From positions 1,178,001 through 1,242,000 of the forward strand of contig JAUKTV010000002.1 in NCBI GenBank assembly GCA_030549205.1: a stretch of DNA of 64,000 nt. The letters run 5' to 3'. A model generated the notes under the pieces. That model was given only the letters and a program-made list of their open reading frames with translations, did not search any database and was not told where the DNA came from. This DNA comes from Apiosordaria backusii. Lineage: Eukaryota; Ascomycota; Sordariomycetes; Sordariales; Lasiosphaeriaceae. Below are positions 1 through 11,409 of this stretch, one piece after another (position 1 is the first letter of the stretch; each line of letters starts with the position of its first letter). A program made the translations under genes and the position numbers.

Positions 1-294
1 TCTGGTCCAATCGTTGGGTGATGAGACAAGACTCATGATGCAGGGCGCTACGGCAGCCATATCATTAGCTTGTATTTATATCAAACAAAGAGACAGGCCT
101 TGGCGGGCGCCTAAAACCCTTAGGACACAGCCCACCAGAAGAAGGATAAATACGCGTGGAACGCGACAGACTGATCAGCCGAAAAGAATCCCCATCAAGG
201 ATCTTGAGGCCACTAAAGATCATTAGCTGAATTGAACCACTGTTCCAAGCTCTGATATCTCGGCCCTTGTCACATGTAGCCAGCTGTCACACCA

Positions 295-3200
295 TCAGTC
301 CGAAGTGACAACCGACCACGACTCTGCCGTGAATGAAAGCTCATCCCGAGTCCTCATGTTCTCCGGATCAATCAAAACCTTCAGCCCAACATTGCCAGCC
401 GCGAGATTGAACACCCGGAAGATGACATACACCGTCCTCCTGTTGCCGTTTCCATTCGTGTTCTCTTGCATCTGCCATCAGTCAGCTTCTATCCCACCCA
501 GAGCAACCGTCCATCGACAAACAACTTACCCTGCGATACTGAGCTTTGCTCATAAAAAATCGCGTGCCGCACCCACTTGTTGTAGCTTTTATCTCAATGA
601 AGTACCGCGGCCTCGCAGTTGTCCAAGAGTTGGCGTTTAGGTACCCCCTGTCAATGAGAAGCCTCGTAAACTCTCCGTCGTTGTCATCGTAGACAATGTC
701 AGACGTCTCATTTCCAACCCATGCCCTGATATCCGAGTACTCTGGATGAACGGAGACATAGTGACGGATGGTGCTCTGCCAGTTGGCTCTTGAGAACCCT
801 GGAAGGGCTGGTTGGAGTCTGGAGAGGAGTTCGAAGACCTGGAGGATCATCAGCAAGGTTCCTTTTTGTTGACAAGAAATACCTACAAAAAGCTCGCCCG
901 CGGCACCAATCTGCTTATCCCGCTCCATCTGACTGGCTGATCGAATCTGGTAAGTCTCCCCTTCGGACCCGCCCTGATTAGCACCGCCCGGGAGTGCGGC
1001 TCGAACATTGGACATGTCAAAGGCGCCTGTTGATGGAAAAGTAGCTGATCTGGCAGCCCTGACGACGTTGCGCAGAAGACGAAGGTATGTGTCCCCTTCC
1101 ACGGCATATGCCTCCATTGGTCGTAATGAGGGCCTGGAAGATACATAGCGACTCTGCGCGGCTACATAAGATGGATTAAGAGGTGCAGGGGACGTAACTG
1201 ACGACTGTGGTGTCGCTATGTCTGAACCCTCGTCATCGCTAGACTCTGCTTTCTCCATGCCCTGATGGGGCAGTGCCCGAGGGCTTGGACTGGATGAGGT
1301 CTCCGGTCCTGGCACCACAGTCTCCTCAGTCGGATCTGAGATAGCAGGGGATGCAGTTCTGATGTGAACGAGCGCGTTGTGCTCCCCGGCTTCCTCGCCG
1401 TCAATGTTGGGGATGTCGACCCCGCTGATGCCCTGTTCGGCGAGGATGTCCTCGAGAGCAAAGGCTTTGGCATTGAGGACGCTCTGGACAGCGGCGATTG
1501 CTTCGGACGCTACCGGCTCGGAAATTTGCGTTGTTGGATCTCTTATGAGCCATTCACAAAGGCGGAGTGGAAGCTTGCTGTTGAAACAGACTTCTTGACC
1601 TCGTTCGTTTCTTGGGACGTAAACTGAAAGCTCGTCGTTGTCTTCACGGATGTGAAGGAGCACAGATTCTCTCTCGACGCGGTGGACTTGGTTGCCTTGG
1701 GAGAGAAGGAGCTCAGCCGTGATTCCGTCAGTTTCAAGGGTCCTGGAGCTTCGAAGGTAGGCGTAGAAGGCGTTGGGGTTCAGTCGCGTTCGGGGGCTGC
1801 TGAAGTGTACCGCAATGCTATGTGATAACCGTCAGCCTAGTTCGCTGTTGAAAGACCGAAGTAGCTTACCGGAGTAAAGCGTGAGCTTTTGCTCTGATTT
1901 CTCGATGAGGAAATGACATTGGTCGTGTTGACTCTCTGTCCGCAGATGTAATCTCCTTGACAGATGCGGATAAGTACCGGTCTCCCAGGCCAGCCCACCG
2001 AATAAACGGCTGGAGAGTGTGAAGCTCCTGCAGATCAAAGTCGAGGAATTTTGCGACATGCGCAAATGCTTCGCCAAGGGGTTTGCGGTCGAGCAATGAA
2101 AACGCGTCGTCACCCCTGCACAGTCTGATATCTCCGTCCGGAAATCGTACTGGGAAAACGCGGTTTTCTAGAATTGGGGCCGGGTCAAAGTCTCCTGAAC
2201 CAGCTTCCAAGAACGAGTTGAACACCAACAGAGTCTCTCTGGCTTCCCGGACTGAGAAACTTTCGTCATGCTGTGCCTTGAGCTTATCGTATACCATTTT
2301 GGCGGTCATCTTGGCGACCCCCAGGGTGTTGACAAAGAAGCCCCTGAGACCGCCATAGACACCATCAAGCACTAGTTTGCCTCCGATTGTAGTGGCACTC
2401 GACCACAAGCAATCTGAAACCTTATGCCAGGAAGCTTCCCCATTGTCGTCCAAGGAAAATATCAGGGCTTCATCGAGGAAGGCTTGCCTGGTATCTGTTA
2501 GCTTGTGTGTTGAGACAAATACGCGCAATTTGTGGTGAATACTTCAAGTCTCTGGCTTGATCTCCGGTCAAGCACATGTCTGAAAGACATGTGTACAGCT
2601 CCGTCGCCTCTGGGAGTGTCATCTCCTTATAGTTTTTTTGCCAGCGGATTTCCTCGACGATATGATTCCAATCGGCCTCGGCCGGAATGTTCAAGGTATG
2701 TACGAAAAACATCTCTAAAAGCAGGATCTGGTCTTGTGAAAGCGAGAAGGCGCCAGAATATAAGCTCTTCAAAACGGCTGTATGCATCAGATCGACTGGT
2801 GCCGACCAGAGACAGTCCTCCGGTGTCACCCATTCATCAGGAAGATAAACGTAACATTGCCCAGAAGTAAAAGCCGTCCTGAAAGTATGTCAGTACCGCG
2901 ATGTAATTTGCGTCGACATTGTTGACAAACCTGATCTTCTCCCGGCAACCTTCAGGGTTGTTCGACTCGCCAACCTTGGATTGTAGATAAGCGTAAAGCT
3001 GGTGCATCCGATCCGGCCTCTCTAACGGCTCTGCATACCGATTTGGGTCGATATGCTTCAGCACGACCAGCGCAAAGTCCAGGAGTTGGCCATCATGTGC
3101 CAGCCCGAACGCAGATATCAAGCCGCTCCATTCCAAAAGGGGTGCGGTACCGCTGAGAGGAGCCTCCAGCTTCAACCACGGGAAGAACTCGCTATCAGTC

Positions 3201-5750
3201 ATAAATCGACGGCATAGCTCGAGCGGTTCCCCATATGGAAGATACGTCGACTTCAGAGGCCGAAGAGTAGTTTCCGGTCCTTGACACAAAACTGGGATTT
3301 GGCCAATGGCGTCGATGATCCGGTTGTCAGGTCTCGCCTGGGACTCGAGTACTCTCGCCCAGCTCTCCCGCAAAAGCCCTACGAACTTTTCGGGTCTGTT
3401 TTTTGCGACATAATTGCCGGCAGAAGTGAGTTCTCCTCTCTCAAAATCATAGATTGGAACCGACTCGGACAAATTGCAGGCCATAGCCAGCCATTCCTCC
3501 CACCAGACAAGGCCATCTTCGGTTGGGTTGGGCAAGCTTGGAGGGTCTTCAAAGTAAGCTTCGTGTATGAACGAGACTTCGAGCCCGGGTGCACCGCATC
3601 CGTAATCGGATCCGGGCGCGGTGGGGCGGAAGAGCTGTTTCGCGCCGTAGGGGTCGTCGCTTTCAGTGTAAATGTCCACGTCCCATCCGTTTTGGAGTAC
3701 CCCGCGGTGGTTGAAAATCCGCAGCCTGCCATACTCGGTCTGCGCGGAACGTTGCGTGAGGAATAGAAAGCGAAGATATTCAACACTTTCCGCGAGTGTG
3801 AGGGGGCCATTCTGACACTTGCTGATAACGGCGCTTTGGACATCTGCAACGAATGCGTTCTTCACACCCACGGCGTCAAAAAGCTGCTTTCGAGCACTGT
3901 TGGCGGCAGCCGCAGGATCTGTCACCTTGAAGGGAAGGCCCGAGGGAATCACAAGTTCTGTGCCCTTAACTTTGGCGTAATAAACCGGCCCGGGGATTGT
4001 TGACGTCCATTGCCCGGTTCGAAGTGGTAACAGTTGCAGCGCTTTTACCTCGGAAATTCGCGTGTGGCATCCCATACTGAATGGCAGGTGCAAAATCTTT
4101 GCGACGCGTGTTTGCCAGTCCTCGTCGACTTGAGTTTTTATCCTCGATGTTACCGAGGCGAGATCGGCTCTTGCCCTCTTGACGATTCCGTCCATGCCTA
4201 TATACCGCAGGCCATAGTCTTCCAGTCGGCCCAGGTCGGATGTTTGGTACTGTGAGGAAAGGTATTTCTCAGGGCTTATATCACGGAGTAAAGGCTCGCC
4301 GTGCCTGTCGAGACTAATGCTCGAATGGTGCAAACAGTCGTCTATCAGCCGAAGCGGCCCTGGCTTGGCCGGGACTACAACCGGGGTGGACATAATGCGG
4401 TCCTTGATCTTTGTGATGACATCTTTCCAGAAATCGTCCCAAGGATAAGCATCCTGTTGCGGGAGGTATTGCATCCACTGGAATCGCAAGGTAGGGTGAT
4501 CGCACAGCTGGAGAACAGCTTTGATGAAGGCATCAGCGATTCCTGTCGCCAGCCCCTGGTTTCTAGTCGAGGTTATGACGATGTCCTGACGGTTCGCTTG
4601 GGTATCGAAGTCGGCGTGTATAAGGAACTTGAACCCCATTTGTCGGACGGGTAGAAACGCAAAGAGCCATTGGTTATCGACAACGGGCACAGAGATTGCA
4701 GTCATTGGAAATGCCAGCACCACTTCTCCCCGAGAATACGCTCCCGAGGACTCTTCTGACTCGGAGTAGGTGCGCCCTTGGGATCTGGCAAGACCTGTAG
4801 CGACGTGATCCGTGACGTGGTAATGTCGAACTTCTGTTTGGCCCTCCTGCCCTAACAACAATGTATGTTTTGTGCATACAGCCCTGGTCCCTGTGCGCTC
4901 AATCGAATGGGTAATGACCTTGTATGGCTCATCAGCTTCGCCTTTCTCCTGGTCGTAAAAGACAATTTCAATCTCTCGGATCTTCTTCATGAAGAGGAGG
5001 ATCGTGTCATGGATCTCGTTCAACTGTTGGTGAATGACCTGGTTTCGTCTCTCCCTGTCTTCAGGGGTCTCCGCATGCTGAAGATCCAGAGTGATGCGAG
5101 TGCACTGGTCTCCAACAGATGGGCCAGCCTCTTCCCAAATCGGCGTAATCATGCCCATTCCTGGGTCACCTTTCCTGTGGGTGAATTGGAAACACAAGTG
5201 ACCGGACTGCACATGCACTCGATCCGCCGCCATGAAAACGGACTTAAACCCAATGCCCTTCTCACCGATATAGCCCTGGACAGCCGTCTTGGAGCTCTTG
5301 CCGATGTCGCATATGGCTCTCAGGTTGGCTTTGGTAAAGCCGTCTTCGTTGCACTCCAGGACCACGTGGTTCGGATAAACGCTAAACGATACTTTCGGGA
5401 CTTCGCCATGTGCTAGAGCTTCGCTATAGTCGTTATCCTCGGCGTTTTGGAGCAGCTCGAAGATAAAGCGAGCGGTACTTGTGTATAGGTTCCGAGCGAG
5501 TCTACATACGTCTCATTTAGGGTCAGTGGATACAGGGCAAGGCGAAGGAAAACACTCACGTCATCACAGATGAGCCGATAAGTCGATCTCTCGTGTCAAG
5601 AGCACGCTGAAGCTCCTGGAGGACGGCCTCGGGCAGAATTCCCGTCACGCGGTCCCAAGTCTCTGGTCGGATGCGGCCGTGGCTCTCAGCGATGCTCTCC
5701 ACGAGCTGTCGGGCCTCTGCCCGATTGGACGGGCGGGTTGTTGCCGTCAT
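295..5750 (-). CDS. GHKL-ATPase / DUF3883 (NO VEIN-like) giant protein
   Basis: I read seven exons on the minus strand: 5750-5560, 5501-2931, 2878-2543, 2487-1870, 1817-887, 838-530 and 471-295. The spliced length is 5,133 nt, a 1,710-residue protein. All six introns are 48-58 bp with GT/AG ends. An N-terminal helical stretch leads into a GHKL (Hsp90/sacsin-type) ATP-binding fold: N-box ELLQNAEDN near residue 79, NEDGF near 115 and the lid GEKGIGFKSVF near 143. The last 160 residues match the DUF3883 domain of plant NO VEIN. A conserved Asp in SDIVY (about 1596) and an E-x-K in FIEIKAT (about 1631-1633) look like a PD-(D/E)XK nuclease core. The final exon reads VYVIFRVFN and then LKVLIDPE, which is usual for this family. 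The middle is unrecognised. The family is common in filamentous fungi and its function is unknown. Start: the first ATG before LIGSSVMT. The 48-bp intron 887-839 is in frame, so its retention would add 16 residues. Confidence 0.88.
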
Positions 5751-6692
5751 GTTTGCCGAGGCACATGGAAAGAAACCAAAAGGATGTTTGTAGTTCTATG
5801 TGTTGGCGGCAGGTTCTCCTTTATGCAGGGCTATTTCCTCCCTGGCGGTTGGCGCGGCGAGTTTTCCGGCTGCGCCGTTGGCCTGCGCAGTCTTGCCGCC
5901 CGTTCAAACCACACATGTTACAGGAGACGCATTGAACCAGCGTGTCGGGTCAACATGAGACAGAGTCGCCGGGGTCTCGGCCCGGAAATGGAGGGGTGGT
6001 ACCCCACGATGAATGCTGTTTCCTCACTGGCCCCAGGAAGACGAGGTAGCGTCAATATTTTCCTCTTAGGAGACCCAAACTCAAAGCGGATTACTACACG
6101 GGTATAGGTAATTTTGCTAGCCTGGCATCCCTCACCTTTTACCACTGAAACCCATTTCAACAGGCTTTAAGAATTATTATCGGGGCCATTAAAGTTGTTA
6201 GTAGGCCCTGAGAATTGCTCTTTTGGCCTAAAGAAGGTTGTGTTAGGACTCAAAAATAAATCATAAGACCTATAGGATAGTTTGGGAGGTTGGTCATGCC
6301 CGTCTAGCAATACTCAATTCAAAGTGCAGCTTGTGTGATGATCTTTCAGCGACTCGGCTTTATAACAAATTCAAAGGGACCCAGCGCACTCCGCCAACCC
6401 TTTGAGCCTAACATCTGAGGACTGCACTGCGTCGAGTTCGACCAGCGGAGAAAACCACATATCCCGTTGTTACCAGAGTGTCCATATTGCTACTGTTCGA
6501 AGTACTCCTCCATTCTATGCTCTACATCAAGCCTCCCTCTTCTCACTTTTCACTTTAGACAACAGCTAACACTGGCAGATCTAAGTAGCCTTCCTCTTCA
6601 TAACGCAGTATTGAATCACCGTCAGGAAGAAAAGAATCGTATGAATCGTCCTATCACTGTCAGCAAAATCCCACCCCGATTCAAAAGTCAAC
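5751..6692. other. intergenic, nothing recognised
   Basis: Upstream region of the ATPase gene and downstream region of the small membrane protein. Open frames here are short and show no family resemblance. From 6,100 to 6,300 there is a mildly AT-rich patch with repeated AGGCC/TAGGCC words resembling the decayed repeats elsewhere in the window, but too little to assign. Confidence 0.5.
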
Positions 6693-7130
6693 CTACGCAG
6701 CGAGATAAACCCCCGCCATCGCCACCGTCGCCGCAGTCGCCATGGGCCCAGCACTGCGCCTGCAATCAAACTTTTCCTCATCCTTGTACGAGACATATCT
6801 GCACCGCTCATACCTTGCCGCTTCATACCCCAGGCTCGACGCAGCAGGCAGCGCAAAGCAAAAAATCGCCGTGACGAGCTCGAGGATGTACAGCCATTTG
6901 GCTGGACATCGACGAATGCGCGCGTTGGCGAGGGCCGCGATTTCGGCAATGTCTTCGCCGATAGTCCAAAATGATGCGACGAATGCGCCGATGGTGGTCA
7001 CGGCTTCCTCTGGGATTTGTGCCGCTGAGATGGCGGATGAAATGATTGATGTGAAGCATGCGAGGAGGGAGAGGGAGTGCAGCGCGGTTAGTACGATGGC
7101 GAATTTGCTGGGCAGGCGATCGCGCGCCAT
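6693..7130 (-). CDS. small predicted four-helix membrane protein
   Basis: A single-exon frame of 145 residues from an ATG at 7130. Hydrophobic segments lie at about residues 10-30, 44-67, 79-101 and 129-145, with a charged loop rich in Lys, Glu, Arg and Cys between the third and fourth. This spacing is like MARVEL-type small fungal membrane proteins, but no diagnostic motif is present and I do not name a family. The same frame stays open about 24 codons upstream of the ATG and reads protein-like (KFLNPNAVHGSHPAH) before an in-frame stop. The true start could therefore lie in an upstream exon, although no ATG is visible nearby. The fourth helix ends at the stop codon, so a short 3' exon may be missing. 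Confidence 0.5.
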   Translation of the reverse strand: MARDRLPSKFAIVLTALHSLSLLACFTSIISSAISAAQIPEEAVTTIGAFVASFWTIGEDIAEIAALANARIRRCPAKWLYILELVTAIFCFALPAASSLGYEAARYERCRYVSYKDEEKFDCRRSAGPMATAATVAMAGVYLAA

Positions 7131-7660
7131 ATGGGCGGGATGACTGCCGTGGACGGCGTTCGGGTTGAGGAATTTGGTGAGAATGTGGTTGTCTTTCGTC
7201 GCGATTCAATTGTTCGATTGTGAGTCGTTGCTGTAAGCTTTGGAACTGTCACGGCGGTTGGCCGGCGATGCTTGATCGATATAGAATTGAAACTAAAAGG
7301 GGGCTTGTGGACTCCAGGGGACCGCTGCCCCTTTTAACCGCAGCGCTCCCAAAGCTGTAGGATTGTAGGGAGCGAAAGTTTTGGCACCCTACCAGGTACT
7401 GACCAGGGGGTCCACTTTTCTTCGAAAAAGTCCGCAGCCACCAAAATTTCTATCCAAAAAGCCTTTTTTCCCAATATCAAACCCGACCGCCATTATACTA
7501 CGAGTTCCAGGAATTAGTACTGCACACCTTACTACTGAAGACCGGGTCGCGGTCTGGACTTTGTTCTTTATTAGAGGACCTATAAGGGCTCAGATTCAAT
7601 TATTATTATTCCTACTCCGTTCTACCCTAAAAGAGTGTGCCGGTCCTGCGGATGCTATTT
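7131..7660. other. intergenic up to the solo LTR
   Basis: Moderate GC sequence, presumably the promoter side of the membrane-protein gene. No gene, RNA or repeat is recognised. It ends with TATTT at 7656-7660, the left target-site duplication of the next feature. Confidence 0.5.
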
Positions 7661-8065
7661 TGTGACGAACCCCTATCCAGAACCTCTGAAAGGGATACAC
7701 AGTTGAAGGTAAACTCTAGATGATGGCTTGGTGCAGCCAAAAGGTGCACAACAATGGACTTGTCTCAATGTAATCACAATGCGTGATTAACACTTGTACA
7801 GATGTACTTGTATTGCATACTGCAGAACTATCTATGAGCTATCTAGTTCCTCCGTATATATAAACCATGCCAAGCCCCTGATCATTAATCATTATTAATG
7901 ATCAGTGATCCTGATCATTTAATCAATATCAATGATCAGTGATCCATAGTTGATCATTTCTTCCTTTCCTTGATCAACTCCTGGTTGGCTATCGTGATTG
8001 GTTAACTTCTATCCTGGTTCTGATTGGTCCACTCGTCCCAGGATCCTGCGCCAGGGTTGTGACAT
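7661..8065 (-). mobile_element. solo LTR (copy 1, minus orientation)
   Basis: A 405-bp unit that on the minus strand begins TGTCACAACCCTGG and ends GGTTCGTCACA, giving the TG...CA ends of an LTR. It is flanked by a perfect 5-bp direct repeat TATTT (7656-7660 and 8066-8070). The minus strand has a TATATATAC box followed by a block (GGAGGAACTAGA, then GTTCTGCAGTATGCAATACAAGTAC) that recurs in plus orientation at 11,220-11,280. No internal retrotransposon sequence adjoins it, so it is a solo LTR left by LTR-LTR recombination. It is less AT-rich than the block beyond 35,000. The family (Gypsy or Copia) cannot be told from an LTR alone. Confidence 0.85.
7878..7975. repeat. TGATCA-rich palindromic array inside solo LTR copy 1
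   Basis: Repeated ATGATCAGTGATC and ATCATTAAT words form overlapping inverted repeats within the upstream (U3) part of the LTR. LTR copy 2 has a different, shorter palindromic patch (ATTATCAC...GTGATAAT) at the same relative place, so this is a variable tract rather than core LTR. Confidence 0.7.
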
Positions 8066-9464
8066 ATTTACATAGAAAAAGCCGTGCCCTGAGGCCGGGT
8101 GAAAAACCTATATCGGTAACAAATAGGAAACTATTCTAAGGAAAGTAGCCAGTTGGTTGCGAAATAAGAGAAAGGCCCTGTATAAGGCTTTGAGGACTAG
8201 TTATCCTCGACTTCAGCTCCGGCCGCCTCTTCCGCCTCTTCCTCTCCTGCCAGTACGGCCCCCTGCTCCAGTTCCAGCTTCCTCGTGTGAGAGTTGTCGT
8301 TATGGTTGATACTTGAGTGGTAGAAGCAGCTCAGAGGCAATGTTATCAAAGAGGTTAAACGTATATTGAACTCTGAACCAGCCATTGATCAGTGGCTGGT
8401 TCCCAGGCCTATATGTATCCCTATCTATCCCGCTGTTCTATGCCTTCCTTTGAGGGCCCCTGGTGCGGGTATGGTTCCGGATCCGGCGAACAGCCTTTGA
8501 CTGGTTTCAGGAGACAAAGCAGCGTGGGCGATGCGCCGAGCCACAGTCAACCAGCCCACCAGCTCCCGAGCTCCCCTCTAGGCTGAAGCGCTTCCCGGCA
8601 TGTGACAAGCCCTCTTCCAGAGACTGATCTTTTGACATATCGGATTTTGATGTAAATTAGCAATACGGCCATAGCGTTAGCGATATTCACCAGCCACAGG
8701 TCAGGGGTTTGGTTGCCATACAATTACTACAAAAACAAAACTCCTTTGTTGTGCCTGTAAGGTAGGATTTCCAGTGCCCGGGTCGGACTTTATTTCATCA
8801 ACGTCATTAGCTATAGAGTAACTCTCTGATGGTGATGGCTTTCTTTACTGGGTCTCGGTTTCTCAGGAGGTATGGCGCGCCGGGCGCAATTGCAATAGCA
8901 ATGAGAAGTATTGTAACCTTTAACACACTGCGCCTGCAGCGCTTGCGCCTTCTCACCACCTTAGATGTCTCCATTCGGCCGGCAAGAAGGTGGTAGCGAT
9001 GGGAGAATACGGCAACGATAGGAGGTTTATTACAACGACGAATTCTTCGATCAACACCACACTGGCGCTGGCGCGCGCCCATCATGGCCTTCACTTGGCC
9101 CCGCACCGTAGCTGTGGTGCCCTTAATGAGCCACAGGCTGTGATGACAACGCAGAATTACAAGGCAAAATCTGGATTTCCAGACCCTTTTTGCTCTGGAA
9201 AATCTCCAACGCAAATCGAGCCTGAAGAGCGTGTCCTGTTGGTCAAATCTAAAAATATGGGCCTAGCGTTACGGGATCAAAATGCAGGGCAAAGTTACGT
9301 GCGGAAATGATTACGGACCAAAAAATCACATCTTGGAATTTGCCTCGTAAGACGTTACGAGACACTAGTTACGGAGCAAAAGATCGCGCTCTAACACGCC
9401 TCTGCCAATCATACGCATAGATCTTGGTCGTTGGGTCGCCGGGAGTCCTTTTGAGCAAGATCTA
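8066..9464. other. intergenic accessory DNA, no gene supported
   Basis: Open frames up to 135 codons exist on both strands (for example 9214-8807 minus, with one hydrophobic stretch), but none shows a recognisable domain, a splice structure or a clear start context. At 8,197-8,385 a minus frame ends in a Glu/Ala-rich tail. It may be the relic of a mobile-element protein, which I cannot confirm. Confidence 0.45.
8375..8402. repeat. 28-bp near-perfect palindrome
   Basis: GAACCAGCCATTGATCAGTG followed by GCTGGTTC pairs with itself at 26 of 28 positions; the mismatch is one symmetric pair. It overlaps the start of the weak minus-strand frame there. No function is assigned. Confidence 0.7.
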
Positions 9465-10775
9465 GCCTGGCAGGCTGATTTACTGCATCTATCACGGCGC
9501 TAACCGAATCAAGGACGTTGTGCAGCTAGGCACTTACGACTTGGTTATCACTCCGTCACAAGCGAGCTCGATGCGCGCCTCAAGAGAAAGCCCGGTATCT
9601 ACCCTCTGGAGGAGATTGGGTGGTTCCGCATAGTTCTCGATGAAGCCCACACCATTCGAGAGCTAAACACGCTGTCATTCAAGTCGATCTGCCGGCTACA
9701 GGCTAACCGCCGTTGGGCAGTGACGGGAACACCGGTTTAGAACAAACTTGAGGATCTTGCATCCCGTTTTGCGTTCCTGCGTCTGAAGCCATTTAACGAG
9801 AGGAGCAAGTTCATCCAGTACATAATTGCTCCCTTCAAGGCTGCCGACCCCGACATCGTGCCCAAGCTTCGCGTTTTGAATGACACTATCACGATTCGTC
9901 GCCTAAAGGACGAGATCGAACTTCCGGAGCGGACAGACGAGATTGTTCGTCTCGACTTTACGCCCGAGGAGCGCAGGGTCTATGACATTTTCAAGAAGAT
10001 GGCCGAGGAACGAGTTCAGGTTTTGACGGGTCAGGGTGTCGGCCAGACCCGCATTATGGGTGGCAAGACCATGATATACGTCCTGCGGTCCATTCTTCAG
10101 CTTCGTCTGGTTTGTGCGCACGAGAAAGATCTGCTGAATGATGACGGCTTTCAAGAGATTCAAGGCATGTCGGCTGATGCGCCCATCGATCTTGACAGTG
10201 GCGACGACGACGAAAAGCCGGCACTCGGCAAGGCTTATGAAATGTTGTACCTAATGCAGGAGGGTCGCAGTGACTACTGTATCAAGTGCAGCAACAAACT
10301 CGGTTCCATTGAGGTGGACGACCCAGAGTCGGATCAGAAGGACGACATCTTAGGTTACATGGCTCAGTGCTTCCATGTCTACTGCCCAACTTGCATTAAG
10401 TTGGTGAATCGGCACGGGAATGGCGAGCTGCAACAAAACTGCCCTGCCTGCGCTTACGCCCAGAAGGCTCAGTGCATTGAACTTCGCTGCAGCAAAGCCG
10501 ATATCGAGCACAAGACCCACCAGGCAAAGACACAGGCGGGCAAGATCGTTCCAGATGGCCGGTATGCCAGACCTCATACCAAGACCCGGGCTTCGGTGGA
10601 AGAGCTTCTAACCAACAAGGCCCGGAGCGAAGCGAATCAGGATGAGCCGCCGTACAAATCAGTTGTCTTCTTCGGCTGGACCTCCTACCTTGATCTTATC
10701 GAGATCGCCCTAGACAATGCCGGTATCACGCACACTTGCCTTGACAGAAAGATGTCCCGCAATGCCCTCCATTTG
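9465..10775 (+). pseudogene. SNF2-family helicase with RING finger (Rad5/Rad16-like), truncated relic
   Basis: The conceptual translation follows the SNF2 order. CIYHGANR and YDLVIT (motif Ia area) start at about 9484. The Walker B box DEAHTIRE lies at 9639-9650 onward, and WAVTGTPV (motif III) follows. After that comes an intact stretch including ITIRRLKDE and a C3HC4 RING finger (CIKC, CFHVYCPTC, CPAC) at about 10,279-10,455, placed between the helicase lobes as in Rad5/Rad16/HLTF proteins. The lobe 2 start (KSVVFFGWTSYLDL) is present. It is broken: the N-terminal part with the Walker A motif is missing, the frame shifts near 9,550-9,555, TAG at 9738-9740 replaces the Gln expected after TGTPV, and similarity stops near 10,770 before helicase motifs V and VI. 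The TAG is a C-to-T change, compatible with RIP. It is almost certainly non-functional. Confidence 0.85.
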
Positions 10776-11071
10776 CTGCTCAGTATCAGCACAGTAGCCG
10801 CAACTGCATTGTGTCTGTCGGCTTTGGCATTGCAGGCAGTGGCGCAGCATTTATTGGGGGCCTCACAGACCGATTGGTGTTTTCTCTTTGCAGCTAGCAA
10901 GTCTTCGGCTCAGATTAATGAGGGCGGCTGTTCATCTCTATGTAGGAGGCCCTTATTCCTACAGGATATCGTCGATTCGAGGTGCTAGGGGATAGCTTCC
11001 CCTTTCTTCAATTGTTAATATAATGGCGTTGATTGTTAAGAGGTGTTAGAGTGTAGAGCTATATCTAAGGG
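10776..11071. other. spacer between helicase relic and solo LTR
   Basis: The helicase frame stays open to 10988, but the residues no longer match a helicase, so a rearrangement joined unrelated DNA here. The remainder is unremarkable, ending with AAGGG (11067-11071), the left target duplication of the next LTR. Confidence 0.5.
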
Positions 11072-11409
11072 TGTCACGACCCTGACACCATGCGGGGCGC
11101 AGGACATCTCTCCGACCAATCAGTAAATAGCCAATAGGAAGAGAGTCACCATTATCACGGGTAAAGACAGTGATAATCGGCATTATCACCAGTGAAGGAA
11201 GTGAACACTTGGTCTATATATACGGAGGAACTAGACGGCTGTAGATAGTTCCGCAGTTTGCAATACAAGTACAAGTTCTAGTACGAAGCTTACGAGTACA
11301 TTGAGACAAGTCTATTGTCGTGCACCCCTTGGCTGCACCGATCCATCATCTAGAACTTCGCCTTCAGCAGTGTATCCCTTTCAGAGGTTCTGGACAGGGG
11401 ATCGTCACA
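11072..11409 (+). mobile_element. solo LTR (copy 2, plus orientation)
   Basis: A 338-bp unit beginning TGTCACGACCCTGACACC and ending GGGGATCGTCACA, flanked by a perfect 5-bp duplication AAGGG (11067-11071 and 11410-11414). It contains TCTATATATACGGAGG as a likely promoter box and CAGAGGTTCTGGA near its end; both are shared with the LTR at 7661-8065 on the other strand. The two copies are clearly diverged in U3. No internal element sequence adjoins it, so it is a solo LTR. Confidence 0.87.

Noticed and set aside
839..886. Continuous frame across the DUF3883 region as one uninterrupted exon
   Set aside because: The 48-bp stretch has GTAGGT...CCAG ends and breaks the conserved ELF-VFELL continuity, so it is better read as an in-frame intron.
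6823..7209. 128-codon Arg/His-rich minus frame overlapping the membrane-protein gene
   Set aside because: It begins at a TTG, not an ATG, and is the out-of-frame shadow of the four-helix protein.
10776..10988. C-terminal 70 codons of the open frame as part of the helicase
   Set aside because: Helicase motifs V and VI are absent and the composition changes; it is read-through into unrelated sequence.
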